NCBI RefSeq assembly: GCF_000518705.1
Contig: NZ_JAEC01000040.1
Location: 1-38,068 of the forward strand
From: Shewanella colwelliana ATCC 39565
Lineage (GTDB): Bacteria; Pseudomonadota; Gammaproteobacteria; Enterobacterales; Shewanellaceae
DNA: 38,068 nucleotides
Direction of reading: 5' to 3'
The stretch's first letter is position 1. Each line of letters opens with the position of its first letter. The position numbers and the translations under genes were made by a program. A model generated the notes under the pieces. That model worked only from the letters and a program-made list of their open reading frames with translations, made no database searches and had not been told where the DNA came from. Shown here piece by piece: positions 25,839 to 33,461 of the stretch.

Positions 25839-25880
25839 TTAATGGCTTAGCAATCCACTCGTCTGCTAAGCCAATTTATG
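25839..25880. terminator. Bidirectional terminator between the small gene and xre
   Basis: TGGCTTAGCA (25843-25852) and TGCTAAGCCA (25864-25873) form a perfect 10-bp stem with AT-rich DNA on both sides (TAAATTTAA before, ATTTAT after). It lies between convergent genes ending at 25821 and 25933. Confidence 0.75.
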
Positions 25881-25932
25881 GGATTGGCCTACAGTCTTAA
25901 AAAGTCTTATGCTTAATGTATTTATAAGTCAG

Positions 25933-26133
25933 CTAATTACGTTGTATCTCCAACAACTCGCCAATTTCCACATCTAAGTATTTGCACAGTTTTTCGATGA
26001 CATCTAATTCAACACGGGTAGCCGTTTCATTATAGAGGCGGGTGATAGTACCTCTGTTGATATCGGTATCCCTTGCTACATCAGCAACCTTAAGCCTCTT
26101 CTCACCGAGTATTCTGGAAAGATTACACTTCAA
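25933..26133 (-). CDS. Small Xre-type HTH repressor
   Basis: Starting at TTG 26133, with GGAG six bases upstream, this gives 66 residues, the usual length of short YozG-like Xre regulators; the longer open frame upstream is probably not translated. The helix-turn-helix is clear: LKVADVARDTDINRGTITRLYNE, followed by LDVIEKLCKYLDVEIGELL. It is divergent from the excisionase-integrase genes and its own start region contains two exact AAAATGTTCTCC repeats, a likely operator. It probably controls integration-module expression, as in phage-like genetic switches. Confidence 0.8.
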   Translation of the reverse strand: MKCNLSRILGEKRLKVADVARDTDINRGTITRLYNETATRVELDVIEKLCKYLDVEIGELLEIQRN

Positions 26134-26163
26134 AATGTTCTCCAATAATAAAAAATGTTCTCC
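26132..26163. promoter_or_regulatory. Twin operator-like repeats between xre and the excisionase gene
   Basis: AAAATGTTCTCC occurs exactly at 26132-26143 and 26152-26163, a 20-bp period (about two helical turns). The first copy covers the xre ribosome binding site (GGAG on the minus strand). A related GGAGA is present near 26218 and again before the excisionase ATG. This arrangement suits autoregulation by the Xre protein. Confidence 0.55.
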
Positions 26164-26269
26164 TGCAGGTGAAAAAGGCTTGCAAAAGATAATAAATGAG
26201 CATAAATTTGTTCTACAGGAGAGCAAAAAGGCTTTCTGTGAAATCAAATGACCTATCGGAGAGTATATT

Positions 26270-26476
26270 ATGTCTAACACCTATTTAACAGCTGAAGAGC
26301 TGTCTCTGCGCATTAAATATGATGCAAGAACGATTCGAGATCAGTTAAAGGATGCGATTCTACTTGAGGGAGTGCATTACATTCGACCATTTGGGGGCCG
26401 TAAAATTCTGTTTATTTGGGAAAGCGTCGAGCAATTGATGCTGTTTGGCTACTCAGATGTTCTACCAACTAAGTAG
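26270..26476 (+). CDS. Excisionase-like (AlpA/Xis-type) DNA-binding protein
   Basis: 68 residues, typical of recombination directionality factors. YLTAEELSLRIKYDARTIRDQL is a helix-turn-helix of the MerR-like excisionase type, followed by GGRKILFIWESVEQLM, a short wing. GGAGAG lies ahead of the ATG. It ends 8 bp before the integrase gene and is surely in its operon. It probably directs the integrase toward excision. Confidence 0.75.
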   Translation: MSNTYLTAEELSLRIKYDARTIRDQLKDAILLEGVHYIRPFGGRKILFIWESVEQLMLFGYSDVLPTK

Positions 26477-26484
26477 GAGGCTGT

Positions 26485-27645
26485 ATGGGTAGTATTAACT
26501 CTCGAAATAATAAGCTGTATCTCGACTTTAGATTCAAGGGGATACGTTGTAGAGAAATGACCATGCTTGAAGATACAACAGCTAATCGAAAAAGAGCAAG
26601 GGCAGTACTTACTCGAATTGAAGCGGAAATTCAGCTCAATCAATTTGAGTATGCTCGTCATTTTCCTAACAGCAAGCAAGTTGAGAAGTTTGAAGCTTAC
26701 GACCGGATGACTGCTTTAAGAGATGCTTCTCGTACTGTGCAAGTCTCAATTTTTGTAGAGCAGTGGTTGCTTGAAAAGAAGGTGGAGTGGCGCCCATCGC
26801 AGCTAAGAACTATCGAGGATATCTTAACGTTATACGTCTTACCTCGCTTTGGTGAGCGGGAAATCAATTCGATCACTAAGACTGATATTCTTTCTTTTCG
26901 AGCGGATTTGGTCGATGGACAAGCTTTTGCAAAGGAGCTTTCTGCGTCACGGATAAATCAAATTCTGTCACCGCTTAGGGTAATTCTTAATGATGCTGCG
27001 GAGCGATATGAATTTGTTAGTCCCTGGAAGTCAATAAAGCCTCTACCAGTCAATCGTAAGCCTGTGCATCCCTTCACATTAGATGAGGTGCTTAAGTTTA
27101 TCGACTTTGTCAGACCAGACTTTCGTTGCTATTTCTTGGTGCGCTTTTTCACGGGGTTACGTACAGGAGAGATTGATGGATTACAGTGGGAAAACGTTGA
27201 TTTTGAACGTCGTCAAATCCTAGTGCGTCAGTCTTGGGTTCGCAATAAGTTGGGGCCAGTGAAAACCAAAACGTCATTACGCGAAATTGATATGAATGAC
27301 TTGGTTTATGACGCTTTATTTAAGCACTATAAATTATCTGAGCGTAGCGGCTTTGTGTTCCAGACTTCTGGCGGAAAACCTATGAACAATAAGAATATGT
27401 CTTATCGGGTTTGGTATCCGACACTCGACATTTTAAGAATCTCAAGAAGAAATCCTTATCAAACCAGGCATACGGCGGCAACGCTCTGGTTAGCATCAGG
27501 GGAGTCTCCCGAGTGGATAGCGAAACAAATGGGGCATGCCAATACCAATATGTTGTTCACTGTCTACTCTCGATATGTGCCTAATTTAACGCGTAAAGAC
27601 GGCAGTGCCTTTGAAGCATTTTTGAACCAAAAACTAAGAGGATAA
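26485..27645 (+). CDS. int: Tyrosine-type phage/island integrase
   Basis: 386 residues, complete. The N-terminal arm-binding region has INSRNNKLYLDFRFKGIRCRE. A core-binding helical domain lies at about 85-170. The catalytic domain has GLRTGE (Arg 226), YQTRHTAAT (Arg 328, with Tyr in place of the first His, as in many phage integrases), GHAN (His 351) and VYSRY (nucleophile Tyr probably 361). Lys 260-262 (VKTKTS) fits the catalytic Lys position. GGAGG precedes the ATG. With the upstream Xis-like and Xre genes it forms a complete integration module of 1.9 kb. Its attachment site is not obvious: the nearest tRNA is 25 kb away. Confidence 0.93.
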   Translation: MGSINSRNNKLYLDFRFKGIRCREMTMLEDTTANRKRARAVLTRIEAEIQLNQFEYARHFPNSKQVEKFEAYDRMTALRDASRTVQVSIFVEQWLLEKKVEWRPSQLRTIEDILTLYVLPRFGEREINSITKTDILSFRADLVDGQAFAKELSASRINQILSPLRVILNDAAERYEFVSPWKSIKPLPVNRKPVHPFTLDEVLKFIDFVRPDFRCYFLVRFFTGLRTGEIDGLQWENVDFERRQILVRQSWVRNKLGPVKTKTSLREIDMNDLVYDALFKHYKLSERSGFVFQTSGGKPMNNKNMSYRVWYPTLDILRISRRNPYQTRHTAATLWLASGESPEWIAKQMGHANTNMLFTVYSRYVPNLTRKDGSAFEAFLNQKLRG

Positions 27646-27649
27646 CCAA

Positions 27650-27883
27650 ATGAAATCAAATATCGTTAAGAACTTAGCTTACTATTTATGCCAACGTTTG
27701 TATTGTTTACCGACTGGTCGTGAACTCAATTTTTTGGTTGGGAACGGAACTGGACAACAAAACATTGATGCAATAGCTGACTGGATAGGGAAGAACTATA
27801 TTAAGCATCAAACGGTTGATATTGATTGGTGGGAGATTCAACTGAGGAAGCACCTTACTGCGAAAGGGGTTCTACTGGATTGA
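27650..27883 (+). CDS. Small protein downstream of the integrase
   Basis: 77 residues, starting 4 nt after the integrase stop with GAGG upstream, so in the same operon. MKSNIVKNLAYYLCQRLYCLPTG is followed by a globular region with NGTGQQNIDAIADWIG and DIDWWEIQLRKHL. I do not recognise the family. It is likely an accessory of the integration module; no catalytic motif is seen. Confidence 0.6.
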   Translation: MKSNIVKNLAYYLCQRLYCLPTGRELNFLVGNGTGQQNIDAIADWIGKNYIKHQTVDIDWWEIQLRKHLTAKGVLLD

Positions 27884-27904
27884 TCCCAAATGCTATGGTT
27901 TTAT

Positions 27905-27964
27905 AACATCACTAAGCAAAATACACCGTCTAAAGCAGAGCGGTGTATTTTGCCTAGTGATGTT
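27905..27964. terminator. Long near-perfect inverted repeat (24-bp arms), bidirectional terminator-like
   Basis: Arms 27905-27928 and 27941-27964 pair with a single A/C mismatch around a 12-nt loop. The inner part GCAAAATACACCG / CGGTGTATTTTGC would put a T run at the base of the stem. It lies 20 bp after the small gene and 20 bp before the next start codon. It is far longer than an ordinary terminator, so a protein-binding or small mobile-element origin is also open. Confidence 0.6.
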
Positions 27965-27984
27965 CGCTAAATGCATTTAACTTA

Positions 27985-28530
27985 ATGGATAAAGTAGGGC
28001 TCAAATTCAGAGAGTTAGTGCCACACTCATTGTTATGTGAAGAAAATCATCAGAATAATTTGCCCGCAATTCAGCTGTTTACGCTGGTTGCGGTTCCAAG
28101 GGACTTGATGGATGACTCGTCGTGTTGTATTGAATACTTGAAATCGAGAGGGTATATGAAAAATATTAACGAATTTGATGAGTACAGCCTCAATGTTGGG
28201 CTGCAAACGGTCCTAACCATACTAGATAAATGGGGTTGTGCTCCGCAAGACGTCGCCAAGTTACTGTTAATGCCAAACTATGACTCTACTCGATGTTATG
28301 AGGCAAAAGGTTTGAGTGAAGCTCAGGTTATTAGGCTGAGTTATATTCTGAATATTCACACAAGTCTGAAATGCTATTTTAGCAATCCTGATAATGTTTA
28401 TGACTTCATGAATATGAAAAACAGCAACCCTCCATTTTATGGTAAAAAGCCCCTAGACGTGCTTATCAACGGCACTGAACAAGAGTTTGAGGTGGTGATG
28501 AATGCTTTGGACAGTTTAATCATCAGGTAA
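27985..28530 (+). CDS. DUF2384-type (Xre/MbcA/ParS-like) antitoxin-like protein
   Basis: 181 residues. The C-terminal half carries the toxin-binding pattern of RES-Xre antitoxins: LSEAQVIRLSYILNIHTSLKCYF, then NSNPPFYGKKPLDVLINGTEQEFEVV. The middle part (LTILDKWGCAPQDVAKLL) is the HTH-like region. No RES-domain toxin is encoded on either side, so the gene is an orphan. The ATG has no clear ribosome binding site and the long inverted repeat ends 20 bp before it. It could be a stand-alone regulator or the remaining half of a toxin-antitoxin pair. Confidence 0.72.
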   Translation: MDKVGLKFRELVPHSLLCEENHQNNLPAIQLFTLVAVPRDLMDDSSCCIEYLKSRGYMKNINEFDEYSLNVGLQTVLTILDKWGCAPQDVAKLLLMPNYDSTRCYEAKGLSEAQVIRLSYILNIHTSLKCYFSNPDNVYDFMNMKNSNPPFYGKKPLDVLINGTEQEFEVVMNALDSLIIR

Positions 28531-28570
28531 CTGTACCGCTGGTTTTTACTGTTGCCTAAGAAGTTTTACT

Positions 28571-28618
28571 ACTTAGTGTCACAATGGACGCTTCGAGTGT
28601 GACACTAAGTATTTTAAT
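28571..28618 (+). terminator. Terminator after the DUF2384 gene
   Basis: ACTTAGTGTCACA (28571-28583) and TGTGACACTAAGT (28598-28610) form a perfect 13-bp stem around a 14-nt loop, followed by ATTTTAAT. It lies 40 bp past the stop codon. Confidence 0.7.
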
Positions 28619-28909
28619 CGTCTCTATTTTGAGTTGGGCGGATGTACAATTTTATGAGGTTCGAAAGTAAAGATCATGGACGGCATCTAGGTGCATTATT
28701 GCCTAGCCATGATCGTCTGTCTTAATTAGAAGTGGCTTAACGAATTTAACTAGGGTGACCGAATTCATTTGACCAGGTCAGCTCAATATGGATGCTATGG
28801 CATCCACGACTGATAAGCCTGAGTGTCGAATGGCTGGCATCAAGGTCTACAGATTGTCACCTATAAAGTAACTTTGTGTAGACACCGGGATTCTAGTTAA
28901 CGTTTTCTA
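28619..28909. other. Intergenic region with an imperfect nested hairpin
   Basis: About 290 bp with no gene. It contains GATCATGG...CCATGATC (28672-28679 and 28707-28714) enclosing CTAGG...CCTAG (28687-28691 and 28702-28706), and a small GGATGC/GCATCC stem near 28792. A small RNA or transcript end for the convergent ATPase gene is possible but unsupported. Confidence 0.35.
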
Positions 28910-30226
28910 CTATCTCTGTGGTAAATACTGTGTGAAATACAAAGGCATCACGATATTGGTTTGTTCTAACGCTGATGAGCCTTGTGTGCCAGTTAACTTA
29001 AAGGTTTTACTTGGTGCGCATTTTTCAATGTAGGATGCCAGCGATTTTGCCCGTGTACGTTTGCCACTTTTTACTTCAACAGGGATGATATCTCCTTCAT
29101 CGGTTGCCAAAATAAATTCGATTTCAGCGCGTGCGTCATTCCATGAATAGCTTGGGTCAATGCCAATGGCAGTGAGCTCTTGTTGCACAAAGTTTTCAGC
29201 CACATAGCCTTTGTATTCGTAGTTTTGTTGCTTAATCTCTTTATAACGACTGCCTAGCATATGATTGAGCAGGCCCACATCAAACATAAATAGTTTAACC
29301 ATGTTTTCTTTTTTATAGGCCGCCAGAGGTGATTTCGGCAATCCTTCAATAGGGTAGTTCGGCAAGGCTAAGCGGCAACAGTTAAGCCAATGGATCGCGG
29401 TTTCAAAATCGCTATAACGAGATTTACGCTCATGCACATGTTTAAATTTAAAGCGCTTAACGGATTCATCACTGACAATTGATAACTGCGCTGGAATACT
29501 ATTAAACACAGATTCAATCAGAGTGGCATCGACCTTGCCCGCGTACTTACCAAAATCGCGGCGATAACCTTCAACTAAATCGGCATGAATTTTAGTGACT
29601 TTTTCAACACGCTCTAGAATGCTTGAATCCTTAAACTGATACCAAGCAGAAACGGCTTCTGGCATACCACCGGTAAAAAAGTAGTCTGTTAGTTTATCCA
29701 TCATTTTAGTGTGAACCGCCGATGTGCTTGCTTGACTATCAAACGCTTTGATCAGTGCTTGCTCGTTTGATGCGTAAATAAATTCTTGGAAGGTCAGTGG
29801 TCGTAAATTGTATTGTTCAACCTTGCCCACAGGGAAGGTGTTGAGCAAACCAATATTTGATCCGCTGGCTGCGACAAAATAGGACGGTGCTTTTTCGGCA
29901 AAATACTTAAGCGAAGTAACTGCACGTTCACATTCGCCAATTTCGTCTAATATCAGCAGATCGGTTTCTGGGTTGAACGCCTGATTGGTCAACAGCTCAA
30001 TGTTCATTAATAGCTCATCAGGTGACAGTGAGCCATCGAACGCTTCTTTGTAGGCGGGATTTTCAAGAAAGTCGATACGCAGGATGTTGGTAAAGGTGTT
30101 GCCAAACAACTCTTGCAGCAGATAGGTTTTACCCGTTTGCCTAGCGCCATCAATCAATAGTGGCTTGCGTACAGGTTGTTTTTTCCATGCTATTAGGGCG
30201 TTGAGTAAGTTGCGCTGCATTGTCAT
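28910..30226 (-). CDS. AAA ATPase with DUF4143 domain
   Basis: 438 residues. The P-loop is LLIDGARQTGKT (about 23-34) and the Walker B is LLILDEIGECE (Asp 94, Glu 95); ASGSNIGLL is the sensor-like strand. The C-terminal DUF4143 region has YVAENFVQQEL and, near the end, IIPVEVKSGKRTRAKSL, the nuclease-like E-x-K fold tail usual in this family. Members are widespread, often lone genes in variable regions, with no settled role. ATG 30226 or the ATG two codons later can both be used. The promoter region carries two matching palindromes (30273-30328), suggesting tight control. Confidence 0.88.
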   Translation of the reverse strand: MTMQRNLLNALIAWKKQPVRKPLLIDGARQTGKTYLLQELFGNTFTNILRIDFLENPAYKEAFDGSLSPDELLMNIELLTNQAFNPETDLLILDEIGECERAVTSLKYFAEKAPSYFVAASGSNIGLLNTFPVGKVEQYNLRPLTFQEFIYASNEQALIKAFDSQASTSAVHTKMMDKLTDYFFTGGMPEAVSAWYQFKDSSILERVEKVTKIHADLVEGYRRDFGKYAGKVDATLIESVFNSIPAQLSIVSDESVKRFKFKHVHERKSRYSDFETAIHWLNCCRLALPNYPIEGLPKSPLAAYKKENMVKLFMFDVGLLNHMLGSRYKEIKQQNYEYKGYVAENFVQQELTAIGIDPSYSWNDARAEIEFILATDEGDIIPVEVKSGKRTRAKSLASYIEKCAPSKTFKLTGTQGSSALEQTNIVMPLYFTQYLPQR

Positions 30227-30272
30227 TTCCCGCCAATTAAGACTGTTAACTGTCTATAGTATAACTGAGTCT

Positions 30273-30328
30273 ACACTTTTACGCGCAGAAAAGTGTGGAG
30301 TTTTACATTTTTATGCGCATAAAAGTGT
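30273..30328. promoter_or_regulatory. Two matching 24-bp palindromes upstream of the AAA/DUF4143 gene
   Basis: Site 1 (30273-30296) reads ACACTTTTACGC then GCAGAAAAGTGT. Site 2 (30305-30328) reads ACATTTTTATGC then GCATAAAAGTGT. Their shared consensus is a dyad around GCGC with TTTTA arms. Centres are 32 bp apart, three helical turns, so two dimers would bind on the same face. They start about 47 bp upstream of the ATG and are a strong operator candidate. Confidence 0.65.
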
Positions 30329-30431
30329 GATTGCGTTCTGGTCGAGTATAAAACAACTCCTCAATAGCTATCTTTCTCAAGAACCTAGTTGAGCATGTAA
30401 TGTGCCAGCGGTGAACTAGCAGAGCAAAGCC

Positions 30432-33400
30432 TTATTTGTTGTTCATCATCATTATTCCCATCATATGAAAGAGAAACATTAGCGCGTTAGACGAGTATTT
30501 TTTCTGCTTGCGGCGGCCAATGATCTCTTTTTCGTCTGAATGTCTTAGCTCTAACCACACTGCACCATTACCTGTGCGGCCTTTATGTGAAGATGGCTTT
30601 GATCTGAGCGCCTGAATACCTTTGTAAGCGTCTCTCCAATGTTCTTTCAGGATAGAGTGGTTAATTGATAGTGTTTGCACTCGCCATTTGCTTTTAGGTA
30701 TTGCAAATGAAAATGTCGCGATAAAACGTTCTAAATCTTCAGGTTTTGAAAAGTATATCCCTGACTTACTATTGCTTTTGTTGTTGAGTGCATATGCTAG
30801 CGCCCACTGGATTGCTTGGGGGGTATGTGGGTACTGCTGTCTAACTTTTGTGATAATGGAGTCAAGCCATTTTAACTCAGATGAAGCGCTTGGTTGTGAG
30901 GGGAGAAGCGATTGAGAGCTGCGCTTAGATTGTAATCTAGGAGTGTTATAATGAGTCTTTATTGCCATTAGCGCGGTAGCATTAGTATGCCATTTATCGA
31001 TAAGGTTCGATTCAATATGGTATTTGAAAGCTAGTTCAATTGGATCAATACCAAGCTCCATTTGCTTTAAGATTCTGTAACAAGTATCGATATTTATAAT
31101 GGGTTTAGGATCCGACTCCGGTTGAATTGCAGTTGTATTTTTGGGATTTGGCGTCTTAATTGGTTTGAACTTTAATTTTTTCACAGTGTAGCCAAGAAAG
31201 GTCGCCATACTCCAGCTGGTATCTGTTTTATTTAATTTTGCCAAATGACTTAGATTTCTGCGAGAACCAAGGGCTAAATTCTGTAACTGTTTTTGCGTTA
31301 CCTTTAGCTTCATTCTAAGCAAGTTGGAATAAAGTACTAAATCGCAAAAGTGGAAGTAGTTACTGAAGCATGTTGCTGGGGATGAATGTCCATCAAATGC
31401 GGCAATCGCATAATATTTATTACGTAGGTTTTTACCTCCTATTGTGTCGGTTATCTTGTTGATTTGCTTTAGTGAATAGGGAACAATTTCTGGATAATTA
31501 ACACTGTCATCACCTAGTTCAAAAATTAACTGTACTCTAGATATTGCACTATGCCTTAAGTGATGAAATACCAAATGCTCAAGTCCTGACAGCTGTCTGA
31601 GGGCTGTTGATGTGAAATTTGAGATCAGGAATTTATCTATTGGCTTGCTGTTATCTTGTCCAATGGTAAAGGCTAAACGAGTTTCTGCAGCATTGATGTT
31701 TTCTTGTCTTGTCAGATTTAAGAACGTTGTAATAATCTTTTTTTCATGTTCAAGCAGTAAAACGTATAGTGGTACTTTACGACGAGAAGACGGGGTTTTG
31801 TTATTCTCAAATTTATTTTCTCTTATTTTTAGCCAGCCCTCTTGTGAGTTTTCTATATCTATTAGTCTAAGTTTAGTGATCTCACTAATGCGTAAGCCGC
31901 ATCGATAAGCAATTATCAATATACTTTTTATGATCAGCTTATTATTAAAGTCTAAATCTGCTATTTTATCCGCGGTTTTTAATAGCACTTTAAATAGGGT
32001 TTCATCAATAAAACCAGCACTAGTATGGTTTTTATATTTCGAGCCTTTTTTAATTGGTTCAAGTAGCAAAGGGAAGCCAAATTGTTGAACAGCAAAGGCG
32101 TGAAAGTCACTCAATCGAGCTGCTAGTTGAGTTTTGGCCTTCTGGCCATTAGTTAGTTCAATCAATTCAGTGTAGAGATCTTGAAAATCTTGTTCATCGT
32201 CCTCGTTTAAATTTATTGATTCAGTTTGATAAAGCCATTTTCTCGATAGGATCGAATGATAGGTACGTATTGTCGAAGGCTTACATGTGTCGAGCTTATG
32301 TATAAACCATTCGATTAGCACTTCTTGGGCCGTCGACAGTTGACTTTCACTTACAAGCTTTTGTAATTTTTTTGCCAACGAGTCTGATGTCAGCTTCTTG
32401 TTGTTGCTTTCTTTTAGTTCTTTGGATAATGCTGAAAAGAACTTTGATGATGGCAAAGTCGGTTTAGCAAGCTTTATTTTTGTTGGTGAAGCTTTCCTCA
32501 GAGCGCTATAAAAATTAAGACTAGGATGTACTTTAATGGGGCTTGTAACTAATCGAGCTAAATTCGCTTTAGGTAAGCTATACGCGATGTTTCTGCCCAT
32601 TGAATACTCAAGCATTGCTTGAGATATTCTCATGTTTGGAAAAAATGGAATAAGCGTGATAGCCGATTTTACTAATTTCTCAAGACTATTAGGCAGAGGC
32701 ACATTGCCGATATAGTCATTAGTGATTAAAGCATGAATCGCTTTATTGTCTATGGGCGCTTGCCAGTCAGCATTTGTGGGGGTTCGTTTGAGTGTTAAAA
32801 AATGATCGATACAGCTAATAGTCAGTGGAGATAAATACCAAGTGAACTCGGTTGTCTTTTTGCCGTATTTTACGATATTTGTATGGTAGCCATGTTCATC
32901 AATTTCCAGTGATATAAAAGGTAAATTATTGACAGTTGAAATATCTAACTGGGTATTTAATTGTGCTGATATTGCTTTTACTAAGTGGTGATTAAGGCAA
33001 CCTGAGTAACAAATAAATGAGATAATAATGGAGCGGTAAGCATCTGATATATTAGTGCCGTGCCCATGTTGCGATAGCTTGTCAAACCAATTGCTATATA
33101 GCTGATGGAATGCAGCTCCTTCTTGCATAATGACTTGATTATATATCGTTTTATCAGCCTTTTGCGTAACAATGAAAGACGGTATGTCTAAGTCGATACC
33201 GAGTGACTCTGCTCTCTTGTTGAAAACGCCGACACAGTGATTAAAGGCTCGTTTTAGATCCGAGTTTGAGTTATACGCATGTTCTATATCTTCTACCAAT
33301 TGAAGCCAACGAGTATTAAAATCTTGTGAGGCAGGAAAGCTAGCTTCACTCGGGAAATGTTTGTCTATGAGCTGTTCCGCTTTTTTTACTACTTTAAGTT

Positions 33401-33461
33401 GATGGCGTTTTCGTTGTTGTAGCCGTTTTTCTACACCAATCTCCGTCGAGTCCTTAGACAA
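30432..33461 (-). CDS. Very large tyrosine recombinase (third gene of a recombinase operon)
   Basis: The best start is TTG 33461, with AGGAG seven bases upstream and an 8-nt overlap with the previous stop (TTGTCTAA); another TTG seven codons earlier has no such site. That gives 1009 residues, more than twice a normal integrase. The catalytic domain is in the middle: GLRISE (Arg 524), HHLRHS (633-638, Arg 636), GHSS and FSNYFH (Tyr 702). All five classical positions can be filled. The 500 residues before it contain a core-binding-like region (TCKPSTIRTYHSILSRKWLY); the 300 after it include VTQKQLQNLALGSRRNLSHL and a helical tail. It overlaps the 738-residue recombinase upstream, and the pair is probably made and used together for movement of an element. 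No metal or resistance genes accompany it. Confidence 0.82.
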   Translation of the reverse strand: MSKDSTEIGVEKRLQQRKRHQLKVVKKAEQLIDKHFPSEASFPASQDFNTRWLQLVEDIEHAYNSNSDLKRAFNHCVGVFNKRAESLGIDLDIPSFIVTQKADKTIYNQVIMQEGAAFHQLYSNWFDKLSQHGHGTNISDAYRSIIISFICYSGCLNHHLVKAISAQLNTQLDISTVNNLPFISLEIDEHGYHTNIVKYGKKTTEFTWYLSPLTISCIDHFLTLKRTPTNADWQAPIDNKAIHALITNDYIGNVPLPNSLEKLVKSAITLIPFFPNMRISQAMLEYSMGRNIAYSLPKANLARLVTSPIKVHPSLNFYSALRKASPTKIKLAKPTLPSSKFFSALSKELKESNNKKLTSDSLAKKLQKLVSESQLSTAQEVLIEWFIHKLDTCKPSTIRTYHSILSRKWLYQTESINLNEDDEQDFQDLYTELIELTNGQKAKTQLAARLSDFHAFAVQQFGFPLLLEPIKKGSKYKNHTSAGFIDETLFKVLLKTADKIADLDFNNKLIIKSILIIAYRCGLRISEITKLRLIDIENSQEGWLKIRENKFENNKTPSSRRKVPLYVLLLEHEKKIITTFLNLTRQENINAAETRLAFTIGQDNSKPIDKFLISNFTSTALRQLSGLEHLVFHHLRHSAISRVQLIFELGDDSVNYPEIVPYSLKQINKITDTIGGKNLRNKYYAIAAFDGHSSPATCFSNYFHFCDLVLYSNLLRMKLKVTQKQLQNLALGSRRNLSHLAKLNKTDTSWSMATFLGYTVKKLKFKPIKTPNPKNTTAIQPESDPKPIINIDTCYRILKQMELGIDPIELAFKYHIESNLIDKWHTNATALMAIKTHYNTPRLQSKRSSQSLLPSQPSASSELKWLDSIITKVRQQYPHTPQAIQWALAYALNNKSNSKSGIYFSKPEDLERFIATFSFAIPKSKWRVQTLSINHSILKEHWRDAYKGIQALRSKPSSHKGRTGNGAVWLELRHSDEKEIIGRRKQKKYSSNALMFLFHMMGIMMMNNK

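Noticed and set aside
26134..26280. N-terminal extension of the Xre gene to 26280
   Set aside because: The extra residues do not fit the family; TTG at 26133 with GGAG gives the standard 66-residue length, and the extension would cover the operator region.
27905..27964. Integron attC site
   Set aside because: The ends do not match the RYYYAAC and GTTRRRY core sites, and no integron integrase is present.
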